This document shows positions 1 to 9,974 of a stretch of DNA of 64,000 nucleotides, piece after piece (position 1 is the stretch's first letter; every line of letters starts with the position of its first letter). The position numbers and the translations under genes are program-made. The notes beneath the pieces are model-generated. The model was given only the letters and a program-made list of their open reading frames with translations, had not been told where the DNA came from and did no database searches. This stretch comes from UBA1479 sp038109305 (GTDB taxonomy: Bacteria > Pseudomonadota > Alphaproteobacteria > Rhodospirillales > Casp-alpha2). The stretch is taken from positions 62,001 to 126,000 of the forward strand of contig JAYNIR010000007.1 in NCBI GenBank assembly GCA_038109305.1, given 5' to 3'.

Positions 1-412
1 TCTGTGTCATCACCGGCGCGGCCCGCGGCATCGGGCTCGCCGTGGCGCGCAGATTTCTGGCCGAAGGGTGGCGCGTCGCGCTGGTCGATATTGACGGCGA
101 GGGACAGGCCCGTGCGGCGGCGCGATCGTCAACATCGGCTCCATCTCGGGCTCTCGCGCGTCGACCCTTCGCGTCGCTTACGGCACGACCACGGCGGCGC
201 TGACGCATCTGACTAAACAGCAAGCGGCGGAACTGGGGGAACAGGGCATCCACGTCAACCTAGTGGCGCCGGGCCCGGTCTACACGGCCATGGCGAAACA
301 AGTGCACACGCCGGACATCCGCGCCGATTATCACGACGCTATCCCGTTGAACCGCTATGGGCTTTAGGAAGAAATCGCCGCCATGATTTATTTTCTCTGC
401 GGTCCCGAGGCG
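1..412 (+). pseudogene. Short-chain dehydrogenase/reductase remnant (SDR)
   Basis: The first 120 bases encode the N-terminal cofactor loop of an SDR (VITGAARGIGLAVARRF, reading from base 6). From base 125, in another frame, the catalytic region and C-terminus appear (IVNIGSISGSRAS, then GIHVNLVAPGPVYT). About 85 residues of the Rossmann core are missing between the two parts. The active-site tyrosine is present (AYGTTTAAL) but the lysine expected four residues later is Thr. A TAG at 365-367 interrupts the tail, after which family-like sequence (EEIAAMIYFLCGPEA) continues to about 410 and then runs into the next gene. Deletion, frameshift, stop and loss of the catalytic Lys make this a clear pseudogene. 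The 5' end lies outside the window. Confidence 0.8.
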
Positions 413-422
413 GATTGCCGCC

Positions 423-1043
423 GTGATCGGCCTCTGCCTCGTTGCCTGGGCGTTCGCGGCGGCGCGGGCTGCGCCGCCCGATCCGCCTTACGTTGTCCGC
501 CCCTGCCTGGAATGTCACAGCGTGAACACAATGAAGAAAAAGACCGAGGTGCCGTCTCTGGTTGGTCAGGACGATGGCTACCTGCGCCATCAGATCAAGG
601 CCTTCAACGCGGCGGACAATGCGCCGGCCCGCAGCCCGCGCCTTGTCCGCCGCCACCCGGTGATGACCGAACAGGCGAAGGAGGTTTCCGTCGAAGACGC
701 CTTCCGCATCGCCCGCTGGTTTTACCGTCAGGCCTGCTTTCCCGCTCGCGCGCTGGAGCAACCCCGCTTCCTTTTGGGCCCGCCGCCCGCCTTCGTCATG
801 CGGTGTTTTCTCTGTTACGGTCCCGGCGGCAAAACGACCCATGCATTGGTCCCGTCGCTTGCCGGGCAGCGGGCCCGCCATCTCGCCTGCCAGTTGCTTG
901 CGTTTTGCGATGCGTTGATCGACGGTCTGGCGCGCGACGGGCGGTACCGGTCGCACCGGATGATGAACCGCCAAGGTACCCATTTGACCAATGCGGAAAT
1001 CGCCCAATTGGCGGATTATTTTTCGCGGCTCGATCGCCGGTGA
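423..1043 (+). CDS. Diheme cytochrome c (c4/c553-like), second heme site damaged
   Basis: The 206-residue frame begins at a GTG and has a short hydrophobic start (MIGLCLVAWAFAAARA), consistent with the end of a signal peptide. Two cytochrome c-like halves follow. The first has an intact CxxCH heme site (CLECH, about residue 29). The second has CFLCY at about residue 129, so the axial histidine is replaced by Tyr. Both halves end in the helix typical of this family (SVEDAFRIARWFYRQ; TNAEIAQLADYFSRL). An intact relative would be a periplasmic electron carrier. The 5' end abuts the SDR debris, no ribosome site is visible, and a heme ligand is gone, so the gene is probably decaying or truncated at its start. 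Confidence 0.5.
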   Translation: MIGLCLVAWAFAAARAAPPDPPYVVRPCLECHSVNTMKKKTEVPSLVGQDDGYLRHQIKAFNAADNAPARSPRLVRRHPVMTEQAKEVSVEDAFRIARWFYRQACFPARALEQPRFLLGPPPAFVMRCFLCYGPGGKTTHALVPSLAGQRARHLACQLLAFCDALIDGLARDGRYRSHRMMNRQGTHLTNAEIAQLADYFSRLDRR

Positions 1044-1122
1044 ATTCACATAGCGGATCAGGCCTTAATTAGAGGAGAGGGCGGCAATCGTTCGGAACGA
1101 AATTCGACGCGCAGTCGAGAAG

Positions 1123-1458
1123 TTAGTTCATCGGATGCCGATAAACCAAACGGCCTTCGTCGTCGAAGTGGAAGAAGTCCGGCAGGTCCGGATGGTCGAT
1201 CAGCTCGTCCGTTTCTTCCAGTTCCAGGTTCTGTTCCGACACGTACGCCACATAGGGCGACTTGTCGTGGCTTTCGGCCAGCAGGTGATAGAACGGCTGG
1301 TCCTTGCGCGGCCGCACCTCGGCCGGGATGCTTTCATACCATTCGTCGGTGTTGTTGAATTCCGGGTCGATGTCGAACACCACGCCTCGGAACCCGTAGA
1401 CCCGGTGACGGACGAACTCGCCCAAGGGGAATTTCGCAACTGACTTGTTCATGGTCAT
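1123..1458 (-). CDS. hspQ: Heat shock protein HspQ (hemimethylated-DNA-binding family, YccV-like)
   Basis: About 110 residues, the usual HspQ length. Family blocks are visible: FPLGEFVRHRVYGFRGVVFD near the N-terminus, then IPAEVRPRKDQPFYHLLAE and YVAYVSEQNLELEE. HspQ is a small cytoplasmic protein known in enterobacteria as a Lon adaptor/substrate and as a hemimethylated-oriC-binding protein; its role here is inferred from the family. The start is placed at the MTM pair (ATG at 1458 or 1452) because the family homology begins just after it; the frame stays open to 1506 without family-like sequence. No clear ribosome site helps to choose. It is transcribed in the same direction as the PAS gene and ahcY upstream. 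Confidence 0.88.
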   Translation of the reverse strand: MTMNKSVAKFPLGEFVRHRVYGFRGVVFDIDPEFNNTDEWYESIPAEVRPRKDQPFYHLLAESHDKSPYVAYVSEQNLELEETDELIDHPDLPDFFHFDDEGRLVYRHPMN

Positions 1459-1551
1459 GGACGGACGGAACCCTTTGTTTGCTGCCATGTGTGCGATGCA
1501 CAACATGAATATAGGCCTAAGTTTGAAATGTTTAAAGGGGGCTGAATCCGG

Positions 1552-1568
1552 CGGGCCTTTTCGGCCCG
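1552..1568 (-). terminator. Possible terminator hairpin after the PAS sensor gene
   Basis: A perfect 6-bp GC stem (CGGGCC / GGCCCG) with a 5-base loop lies about 30 bases after the stop of the PAS-repeat gene. No clear T-run follows on the minus strand, so Rho-independent termination is only possible. Confidence 0.3.
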
Positions 1569-1596
1569 AAAGAACCGGAGGTGCCGGGCCCGGTGG

Positions 1597-3291
1597 TCAG
1601 GCGCCGATGGTGCGCCGGAACGACACCAGCACGCCGCCGTCCGGCAGCGGCCGGTTGGCGTATTCGATCACGTCGCCGCCCGGGACCGGCAGTTCGCGAA
1701 GCCCCGGCTCGCGCGCCGTCATGGCGGTGTGGATCTGCGTTTTCCGGGCGTCCCAGTCGCCGTCGGCGTCAATCATGTCCTGCACCGCATCGATGAAGTC
1801 GGTGACGTGGATTTCGGGGCAGAGCGCCGCCGCCTCCAGCCCCCACAACTGCATGAATGCCTGATTGAACAGCTTGAGCCGCCCGTCCGAGCCGAACACG
1901 CAGACCGCTTCGGTCAGATGTTCAAGTGTCGCCCGGTGCACGGCGTCCCGTGCGTTGACGGCGCTTTCCAGGTCCAGCTGATCGGTCACGTCGTCGTAGC
2001 TGAAGGCGAGCCCGCCGCCCGGCAGCCCGTGGGTGACGGCGCGGAGCGTCCGCCCATCCGGTAGGTGCATGAGATCGCCCATGGGGTCGCCGGCGCTGTC
2101 CTGGGCGCTGTCGAACAATTGCAGTTGTTCCATTTTGTAGGCGCGGAAGTCCGGCACCTCGGGCAACCGCCGTTCGGCGCGCAGGTGTTCGAGGATTTCG
2201 CCGAAATCCCGCCCGTCGTCGAGCCAGCCGTTATCCAGCCGCCACATCTCGCGAAACGCCGCGTTATGAAACTGCAGCCGCGTCGCCCCGTCGAAAATGG
2301 CGATCCCGGTTGCCAGCCCGGCCAGCACCGCATCGGTGACCGCGGGCGGCGGTGGCGGGTCGGCGGGTTCGGGCGCCGGTGCCGGCGCCGGGTCGAGCCC
2401 GTCCTGTTTGGGGAACGCATAGCCGATCAGGCCGCCGACGGGATCGGCGTCGTCGCCTTCGCTGTCCTGCGATGCCTCAAGCGGGCATTCGGTCACCGAA
2501 ATCACCACCCGGTCGCCGGCTTTTTCCATTTCGTGGTTACGGGTGACGGGGCGGGCTTCGTCGCGCGCGGTTTCCGCCTGCGCGTCGTCGGGCCCCGCGA
2601 TGCGCTGCGACAGGGCCGCCTGATTGGTGAAGACGACTTTTAGGTCCGCGTCGCGCAGCCAGATGGGAAAGGGCAGCGCATCCAAAAGCCCGCGCAGGTG
2701 CAAGTCGCGGGCTTCCGGCAGGTCGGTCTCGCCCGACAGATCGACCAGCAGCTTGGCGGCGGCGGAAATGTCGCGCATCCACAGAAGGTCGGCCAGCACC
2801 TGGCCATCGCGGTCCTGGGCGCGGGTGCCGACCGCCTGGATCAACCGCCGGCCGGCGCTGTCCGCCGTGGTCAGGACGATTTCAAACCGCCGCCCTTCCT
2901 CGTGCAGAAACTTGACCGACGCGGCGAGCCGCCGGGCGCTGTCTTGATCGAAGCGGGCGGTCACGTCCTCGAACCGCGCCTTGGTGCCGTCGGCCAATGC
3001 CAAAAGCGACGCCAGTTTGCGCGAACATGTAATGCCGCCGGACGCCCGGTCCCAGATAAACAACCCGTCAGGCGACCCCGCCAGGATTTCCCGGGCCTTG
3101 ACGGCGACGGCCTCGATCCTGCGGCGCGCCATGTCGGCCTCGGCCCAACGGCGGCGGAACAGCCAGGCGATGATCAGAAGCGCTCCGACGCCAACAAGCA
3201 GGCCGGCGGAAAAAGCGGTGATGGGATCGGTATCGGTTAGCACGTCTGGATGTTTACCATTGAACCCCTTGGCGACAAAGGAAAAGGCCAC
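1597..3291 (-). CDS. Membrane-anchored multi-PAS sensor protein lacking a kinase domain
   Basis: 564 residues from a GTG start. One transmembrane helix is visible at about residues 26-46 (FSAGLLVGVGALLIIAWLF) followed by RRRW. After it come several PAS-like modules: about 65-180 (ILAGSPDGLFIWD), 200-300 (LLDALPFPIWLRDADLKVV), 320-440 (LATGIAIFDGATRLQFHNAA) and 450-560 (HLTEAVCVFGSDGRLKLFNQ). A proline/alanine linker separates the second and third. In related bacteria a PAS-rich sensor histidine kinase follows ahcY. Here the frame ends shortly after the last PAS (SFRRTIGA) with no H-box or ATPase region, and hspQ follows. It is therefore either a truncated kinase or a sensor that works through a partner. 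It lies 134 bases downstream of ahcY. Confidence 0.8.
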   Translation of the reverse strand: MAFSFVAKGFNGKHPDVLTDTDPITAFSAGLLVGVGALLIIAWLFRRRWAEADMARRRIEAVAVKAREILAGSPDGLFIWDRASGGITCSRKLASLLALADGTKARFEDVTARFDQDSARRLAASVKFLHEEGRRFEIVLTTADSAGRRLIQAVGTRAQDRDGQVLADLLWMRDISAAAKLLVDLSGETDLPEARDLHLRGLLDALPFPIWLRDADLKVVFTNQAALSQRIAGPDDAQAETARDEARPVTRNHEMEKAGDRVVISVTECPLEASQDSEGDDADPVGGLIGYAFPKQDGLDPAPAPAPEPADPPPPPAVTDAVLAGLATGIAIFDGATRLQFHNAAFREMWRLDNGWLDDGRDFGEILEHLRAERRLPEVPDFRAYKMEQLQLFDSAQDSAGDPMGDLMHLPDGRTLRAVTHGLPGGGLAFSYDDVTDQLDLESAVNARDAVHRATLEHLTEAVCVFGSDGRLKLFNQAFMQLWGLEAAALCPEIHVTDFIDAVQDMIDADGDWDARKTQIHTAMTAREPGLRELPVPGGDVIEYANRPLPDGGVLVSFRRTIGA

Positions 3292-3425
3292 AATCGGCGG
3301 GACCGCCGTTAACTATGTCCGAACCGGCTTCGAACAGACGGGACCGCAAGCAAAAGGCGGCGCCGGTTGACCGGGGCCGCCCTTGCCGGGGAATGCGATC
3401 TCCGCCCGTGGGATGTGCCGTTAAA

Positions 3426-4817
<1,392 letters not shown>

Positions 4818-5082
4818 TCGTTACTCCTGTTTGCATGAAATCTCGGGTGGGCGGATTTCGGCGTCTTAGGTTTCGCGGGCCGGCACCGTCGGAAGCAGGG
4901 GATGTAGCAGGCAGGGCCCGGAACTTCAAGGGCGGGCCCGGTCCAGCGGTCTCGGCGGGCGTTAGAAATCCTTTAAGCCCGCTATAGAATTCCGCGCTTT
5001 TATCCCGGCGGGCGGGCCTTGCATACTGCAAATTCACTCCGCTCCGGCGACCGCCCCCAACCATACTGAAAGGCCCCCTGAA

Positions 5083-5790
5083 ATGACTGATCCGGAAATC
5101 CTCAAAAGCGAAATCAAAATCCTGTTGTTCGATCAGTACGGCACGATTGTGGACATGCAAAAGGGCCTGACCGAGATCGCGGCCCCCTTCCTGAAAAAGA
5201 AAGGCTGGGACGGCAACCCGCACCAATTCGTCACCTGGTGGCGGCGGACGCACTTCGAAAACTCCATGATCGATGCGCTGTGTGACCGCGGCCACACCCC
5301 CTACCGGCAGATCGGCCACCGTGCCGTCGCCTTCGTCATGGACCGGGCGAGGATCAGCTATACCCAGGCGGAGGTGCAGTGGCTGGTCTCGGAAATCGAA
5401 AAGCTCAAACCCTTCCCCGATGTGATCCAGGCCTTGGGCCGGCTCCGGGATGCGGGCTACCAACTCGCCATTCTGTCCAACGGCGACCCGGACATGCTAG
5501 CCACCGCCGGGCCGCACATCGGCTTCAAGTTCGATCACGTCATCTCGGTCGCCGCTGCAGGCTATTTCAAGCCGCACTGGAAGACCTATGCGACGGCGGC
5601 CGAAATCACCGGGTTCGACCGCACGGCGTGCCTCTTTGTCGCCAACCACGAATTCGACTGCGTCGGCGCCAAGACCTACGGCATGCGGACGGCCTTTATC
5701 GACCGGCGGCTCCGCCCGTTCGGCGCCTGGCCGGCGCAGCCCGACCTGATTGTCAAGAATTTTGACGAAATGGCCGGCGCCCTCTGCTGA
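5083..5790 (+). CDS. HAD-family hydrolase, (S)-2-haloacid dehalogenase type
   Basis: 235 residues. HAD motif I is LLFDQYGTIVD (about 16-26); the DxYGT form, with Tyr where phosphatases have a second Asp, is typical of L-2-haloacid dehalogenases rather than phosphatases. Motif II is LSNGDPDML (about 130). The motif III lysine is in YFKPHWKTY, and motif IV resembles FVANHEFDCVGAKTYGMRT with the family's D-x-x-G-A spacing. By family the enzyme would hydrolyse the carbon-halogen bond of short 2-haloacids in the cytoplasm; the natural substrate is not determined by sequence. An AAGG-type ribosome site precedes the ATG. The decayed alpha/beta hydrolase starts three bases after its stop, suggesting a former two-gene operon. 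Confidence 0.85.
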   Translation: MTDPEILKSEIKILLFDQYGTIVDMQKGLTEIAAPFLKKKGWDGNPHQFVTWWRRTHFENSMIDALCDRGHTPYRQIGHRAVAFVMDRARISYTQAEVQWLVSEIEKLKPFPDVIQALGRLRDAGYQLAILSNGDPDMLATAGPHIGFKFDHVISVAAAGYFKPHWKTYATAAEITGFDRTACLFVANHEFDCVGAKTYGMRTAFIDRRLRPFGAWPAQPDLIVKNFDEMAGALC

Positions 5791-5792
5791 CG

Positions 5793-6499
5793 GTGGGCGC
5801 ATCGGACCGCCATTTTGTCCTCTGCCCCGGGTTCATGAACGACCGGGCGCTGTGGGACCGCGTGGCGCGGAACCTGGGCGCATTGGGCGATATCCATTTT
5901 GCGGACACGGCACAGGAAGACACCATCGAGGGGATGGCCGCCCGTGCCCTTGCGGATGCGCCCGAAACCTTCATCGCCGTCGGTTTTTCCATGGGCGGCT
6001 ATATGGCGCAGGAAATGGCGGCACGCGCGCCGGGCCGAATCCGCGGGCTGGTGCTGATGAACACGTCTGCCCGCCCGTGTCGGCCGGATAACTTGAAGCG
6101 CAATCGACACCTGATCACGCTGACAAAATCCCAGGGGCTCCTCGGCCTGTTCAAACCGGCGGTGGTCAAGGCCGTGCACCCGGATCGCCGGGGGACGACG
6201 CGCTCATCGGCGGGATCCTCGCCATAGGCACCCGCCTGGGCGAACAGACGTTCATCAATCAGCTGTCCATGGTCCGCGCCGACGGCCGCCCCAGGCTCAA
6301 GGACATCGACTGTCCGGCGCTGATAATCTAGTCGCGTCAGGATGCATTTCGGTCGTTGCAGAAGAGTAACGAACTGGCGGAAGGCATCTCCAGCGCCCGG
6401 CTGGAAATTATCGAGGATTGCGGCCTCATGGCGCCCCTGGAAGCGCCGGAGGCGGTTCTAGCGCTGATCCGCGACTGGGTTGAACACGCTGGGATTTAA
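5793..6499 (+). pseudogene. Alpha/beta hydrolase pseudogene
   Basis: From a GTG at 5793 the frame encodes a typical alpha/beta hydrolase N-terminus (FVLCPGFMNDRALWDRVA) and the nucleophile elbow GFSMGG at about residue 70. A one- or two-base indel near 6183-6196, beside a run of five Gs, shifts the frame; the C-terminal half continues as GDDALIGGILAIGTRLGEQ. A TAG at 6329-6331 interrupts it again. The segment carrying the catalytic histidine reads CGLMAPLEAPE, with Leu where GHM would be expected. Three independent lesions make a functional product very unlikely. The 3' end overlaps the last three bases of ptsP. Confidence 0.85.
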
Positions 6500-8253
6500 C
6501 TTTCGTCGTTGAAATCGTCCAAAAGCGCGGCGATGCGGCCCGGGTCGACCTGGCCCATGATGGCGTCGGCGCGGCGGCTGGCGGCGGCCATGTCGAGCGA
6601 CCGGACCTTTTGTTTAACAAGCGGAATATTCATCGGCGCCATGGAAAATTCCAGAAGCCCGAGCCCTAATAGCAGCGGCGCATAGCGCGGGTCGCCAGCC
6701 ATTTCGCCGCACACGCTGATTGGGATGCGCGCCCTGAGCGCCGCGTGCGCGGCGAACTGGATCAGCCGCAGCACCGCCGGGTGCAGCGGATCATACAGGT
6801 GCGCCACGTGTTCGTTGGTGCGGTCGGTGGCCAGCGTGTACATGGTCAGGTCGTTGGACCCGATGGCGAAAAAGTCCGATACCTGGGCCAGCGCATCGGC
6901 CGACAGCGCCGCCGCCGGCACCTCGATCATCACGCCCAGGGGCGGCAGCGGGTTCGGCAGGGGCTGCTTGCGCCGTTTCATCCGCGTAACGACCTTTTTC
7001 ATGGTGTCCCGGGCTTGGCGTACCTCCGCCGTGGTCGACACCATGGGCAACAGGATGCGCACCGGCCCGTGGCAGGCGGCCCTGAGGATCGCCGCCAACT
7101 GCGTTTCCAGAGTGTCGCGCCGGTTGAGCGACAGCCGGATGCCGCGAAGCCCCAAGGCCGACGCCGCCGCCTCGCCCAAATCGCCCAACAGCGCCTGCGC
7201 CGGCTTTTCGCCGCCGACGTCGAGCGTGCGGACAGTCACCGGCTTGCCTTCCATGGCGTCGATGATTTCTCTAAGGATCGCGAACTGTTCGTCCTCGCCG
7301 GGCACGTCGTCCCGCCCCATGAACAGAAATTCCGTCCGCAGCAATCCGATGCCCTCGGCCCCGGTGCGGCGCACCATGTCCATTTCGATGGGCAGTTCCA
7401 CGTTGGCCTGAAGGGCGACCTGGATGCGGTCTTTCGACATGGCCGGGACGGTTCGCATGTGGCCAAGCTTTTCCGCCTCGCGGATGGCATCGGTGCGCAG
7501 TTGTTCGTAGGCGCCGAGCGTGCTGGCGCCCGGGTTGACGACGACGACACCCCGGGTGCCGTCTACGATAACCGTGTCGCCCGGGTCGATCCGCCCCGCG
7601 ATGGCGGGCACGCCCAGCACCATCGGGATGCCCAGCGCGCGGGCCATGATCGCCGCGTGGCCTTCGGCGCCGCCGACGGCGGTGACCGCGCCGGCGATGC
7701 GCTTGGGGTCCAGTTGCGCGGTGTCCGCCGGCGACAATTGATGGGCGACGATGACGGCGCCCCGCGGTGCCTGACTGAACGGCTTCAACGGTTCGCGCAT
7801 GAGGTTCCGAATGATCCGGTTGCCGACGTCGCGCACGTCTTCGACGCGGGCGGCGATGTAGGCGTTGTCCATCGCCTGAAAGGCATGGACGATGTCGTTC
7901 AACTGGTCCTGCACAGCGGCTTCGGCGTTTTGCCGATCGCACGCGATCTGTTCAGCCGCCCCGCGCACCAGTCTGGAATCGTCCAGCATCTGCAGATAGG
8001 CGTCGAACAGGAAGTCCATGTCGCCGGTGACGGCGTCGAGCCGGGCGTCATCCTTCAGCCGTTTGATCTGCCGGCGCGCCAGGATGACCGCGGCGCTGAG
8101 CCGTTTTTGTTCGTGCGCAACGGCGGCCTTGCCGCGGCTGATTTTATAGACCGGCACGTCAAGCGCACCCGCTTCGCGAAGGTAGGCCGGGCCGACGGCG
8201 ATCCCGGGGGAAACGCCCAGCCCTTCAAACGTGATTTCGGCCGAGGCCTTCAT
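6496..8253 (-). CDS. ptsP: Phosphoenolpyruvate-protein phosphotransferase (PTS Enzyme I)
   Basis: 585 residues, the length of a plain Enzyme I. It takes phosphate from PEP onto a histidine and passes it to HPr. The active-site region GGAEGHAAIMARALGIPM holds the phosphorylated His at about 200. The PEP-binding barrel contains IGLLRTEFLFMGRDDVP, and the C-terminal catalytic Cys is in SVCGEMAGDP. Unlike the nitrogen-PTS enzyme of rhizobia it has no N-terminal GAF domain. The ATG overlaps the stop of the HPr gene by four bases, so the two are probably translationally coupled. No sugar-specific EIIB or EIIC gene is nearby, so the system is probably regulatory rather than a sugar importer. It could equally be named ptsI. 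Confidence 0.95.
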   Translation of the reverse strand: MKASAEITFEGLGVSPGIAVGPAYLREAGALDVPVYKISRGKAAVAHEQKRLSAAVILARRQIKRLKDDARLDAVTGDMDFLFDAYLQMLDDSRLVRGAAEQIACDRQNAEAAVQDQLNDIVHAFQAMDNAYIAARVEDVRDVGNRIIRNLMREPLKPFSQAPRGAVIVAHQLSPADTAQLDPKRIAGAVTAVGGAEGHAAIMARALGIPMVLGVPAIAGRIDPGDTVIVDGTRGVVVVNPGASTLGAYEQLRTDAIREAEKLGHMRTVPAMSKDRIQVALQANVELPIEMDMVRRTGAEGIGLLRTEFLFMGRDDVPGEDEQFAILREIIDAMEGKPVTVRTLDVGGEKPAQALLGDLGEAAASALGLRGIRLSLNRRDTLETQLAAILRAACHGPVRILLPMVSTTAEVRQARDTMKKVVTRMKRRKQPLPNPLPPLGVMIEVPAAALSADALAQVSDFFAIGSNDLTMYTLATDRTNEHVAHLYDPLHPAVLRLIQFAAHAALRARIPISVCGEMAGDPRYAPLLLGLGLLEFSMAPMNIPLVKQKVRSLDMAAASRRADAIMGQVDPGRIAALLDDFNDES

Positions 8254-8528
8254 GGATCCGCCAGTTCCTCGTCGAAGCCGTCTTCGACCAGTTTGACCAG
8301 GGCTTCGAAGGCCGTGGCCTCGTCGGCGCCGGTGACGGCGATTTCGATTTCCGATCCCGGCACGCCGGCCAGCATCATCAGTCCCATGATCGACCGTCCG
8401 CCGACGGTCTGCCTGTCTTTCGACACCTGCACTTCGGCGTCGAACCGGCCCGCCGTCTGCGCGAACTTGGCCGCGGCCCGCGCGTGCAGCCCCCGCATGT
8501 TGACGATTTTGACGCTTTTGATCGGCAT
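8250..8528 (-). CDS. ptsH: Phosphocarrier protein HPr
   Basis: 92 residues. The phosphorylatable histidine lies in NMRGLHARAAAKF (about residue 15) and the HPr-kinase target serine in GGRSIMGLMML (about residue 46). Both sites are intact, matching the presence of hprK in the same cluster. HPr passes phosphate from Enzyme I to the EIIA protein encoded just upstream, while the serine-phosphorylated form is regulatory. It ends with a four-base overlap into ptsP and starts 19 bases after the EIIA stop. Confidence 0.95.
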   Translation of the reverse strand: MPIKSVKIVNMRGLHARAAAKFAQTAGRFDAEVQVSKDRQTVGGRSIMGLMMLAGVPGSEIEIAVTGADEATAFEALVKLVEDGFDEELADP

Positions 8529-8547
8529 CGAACCAACGGCCCGCGCG

Positions 8548-8955
8548 TCAGCGCGTTTCCTGTGTCAGCATCTGCGAGGCGACGTTGATGTATTTGCGTC
8601 CCGCGTCCTGGGCCGACTGGGCGGCTTCTGCCAGGCCTTGTTCGCCTCGCACGCTCGCCAGTTTCACCAGCATCGGCAGGTTGATCCCGGCGATGATTTC
8701 GACATTGGCGCGGTCCATGATCGAAATCGCCAGGTTCGACGGCGTGCCGCCGAACATGTCGGTCAGCACGATGACTCCGTCGCCGTTGTCGACCTGCTTG
8801 ACCCTGTCGATGATGTCCTTCCGCCGAACTTCCATGTCGTCCTCGGGCCCGATGCATACGGCCGCGATGTCTTTCTGTGGGCCGACCACATGTTCCAGCG
8901 CCGCGATCATTTCCGTCGCAAGCTGGCCGTGAGTGACGACGACCAATCCGATCAT
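8548..8955 (-). CDS. PTS EIIA component, mannose family (regulatory)
   Basis: 135 residues, a stand-alone EIIA-Man fold. The phosphorylated His is in VVVTHGQLA (residue 9), and the conserved TDMFGGTPSNLA follows at about 67-78. In alphaproteobacteria such a lone EIIA is the end of a truncated phosphorelay (EI to HPr to EIIA) that senses PEP or carbon/nitrogen state rather than transporting mannose; this role is inferred from the family and the absence of EIIB, C or D genes here. About 106 bases separate it from rapZ. Confidence 0.93.
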   Translation of the reverse strand: MIGLVVVTHGQLATEMIAALEHVVGPQKDIAAVCIGPEDDMEVRRKDIIDRVKQVDNGDGVIVLTDMFGGTPSNLAISIMDRANVEIIAGINLPMLVKLASVRGEQGLAEAAQSAQDAGRKYINVASQMLTQETR

Positions 8956-9061
8956 CCGAAAAAATCCTTCCCTGTGGCCTACCCTGTGATCGCCTCCGGG
9001 TCTTGTTGCCGGCCCGGCGGGGATCTCCAGTTTTACGGCCTCGTGGATATTGCGGCGATTT

Positions 9062-9958
9062 CTAGGCCCGGTTCAAGTCACGATGGCGAATCCGCACCCT
9101 TTCGCCCTGTTCGGCAAGCCGGGCGCCGAGTTTCTCTGCGGTATAGACCGACCGGTGGCGGCCGCCGGTGCAGCCGATCGCGATGGTCAGATAACTTTTG
9201 CCCTCGTCCGCATAGCGCGGCAGCAACGGCGTCAAAAGCGCCGTCAGGTTGGCGAAGAACCCGTCGAAACCCGGGTCGCGCGAAACATAATCGCCGACGT
9301 CGTCGTCAAGGCCGGACAGCGGCCGGAGCGACAGATCGTAATGCGGGTTTTTCAAAAACCGCACGTCGAACACCAGGTCCGCGTCCCGGGGCACGCTGCG
9401 TTTGTAGGAAAACGACACGACGAACACCGTCAGCCCCGGGTCCGTGTCGGTCTGAAAATGGTCTTCGACCAGGGCCTTTTGTTCGCCCAGGGTCATGTCG
9501 GTCGTCTCCATCACCACGTCCGCCTGTTCGCGCACGGGCGCCAGCAACGCGCGTTCCTGGCGGATGCCGTCTTCGACCGGGCGGTCGATGGCGAGCGGAT
9601 GGCGTCGCCGGGTTTCGGCGAACCGGCGGACGAGCACTTGGTCGTCGCAATCGACGAACAGCACCTGGGCGCGCACATCGTCCCGCGACTTGAGCGCCGC
9701 CAGTTGGTCAAGGAACAAGGCCGGTGCGAAATCGCGGGTGCGGATGTCGACGCCGACGGCGACCGGGTGGGGGAAATCGCCGGGCGCGACCAGCCGTTCT
9801 AGCAACGACAACGGCACGTTGTCGACGGCTTCAAACCCCATGTCCTCAAGCGCGTTCAGCGCCGATGACTTTCCCGCGCCCGATACGCCGGTGACGAGCA
9901 CCAGGGGTGTTTTTCCGGCGGGCGATGTTTTGCCGCGTGGGTCGGATGGGGGTGTCAT
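9062..9958 (-). CDS. rapZ: RapZ-family nucleotide-binding protein (RNase adapter, YvcJ/YhbJ)
   Basis: 298 residues. An N-terminal Walker A (VTGVSGAGKSSALNALED, about 21-38) is followed by the family's GFEAVDNVPLSLLE. The C-terminal domain ends with IAIGCTGGRHRSVY, the conserved signature of RapZ. In enterobacteria RapZ targets a small RNA for RNase E decay and binds an amino-sugar phosphate. In alphaproteobacteria the gene lies beside PTS genes, as here, but the target is less well defined. It starts 16 bases after hprK and is probably cotranscribed. Confidence 0.94.
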   Translation of the reverse strand: MTPPSDPRGKTSPAGKTPLVLVTGVSGAGKSSALNALEDMGFEAVDNVPLSLLERLVAPGDFPHPVAVGVDIRTRDFAPALFLDQLAALKSRDDVRAQVLFVDCDDQVLVRRFAETRRRHPLAIDRPVEDGIRQERALLAPVREQADVVMETTDMTLGEQKALVEDHFQTDTDPGLTVFVVSFSYKRSVPRDADLVFDVRFLKNPHYDLSLRPLSGLDDDVGDYVSRDPGFDGFFANLTALLTPLLPRYADEGKSYLTIAIGCTGGRHRSVYTAEKLGARLAEQGERVRIRHRDLNRA

Positions 9959-9974
9959 GGGTCGATCTCGTTGC

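Noticed and set aside
4818..5082. SAH riboswitch upstream of ahcY
   Set aside because: The minus strand was read for the conserved core and none was found; the leader is GC-rich without a clear aptamer.
6496..8955. Sugar-transporting PTS
   Set aside because: Only EI, HPr and a lone EIIA-Man are encoded, with HPr kinase and RapZ; no EIIB, EIIC or EIID gene is nearby.
6745..9693. Open reading frame of 982 codons antisense to ptsP, ptsH and the EIIA gene
   Set aside because: It lies opposite three well-supported genes, has no family motifs, is rich in Arg, His and Gly as expected from the reverse strand of high-GC genes, and has no ribosome site.
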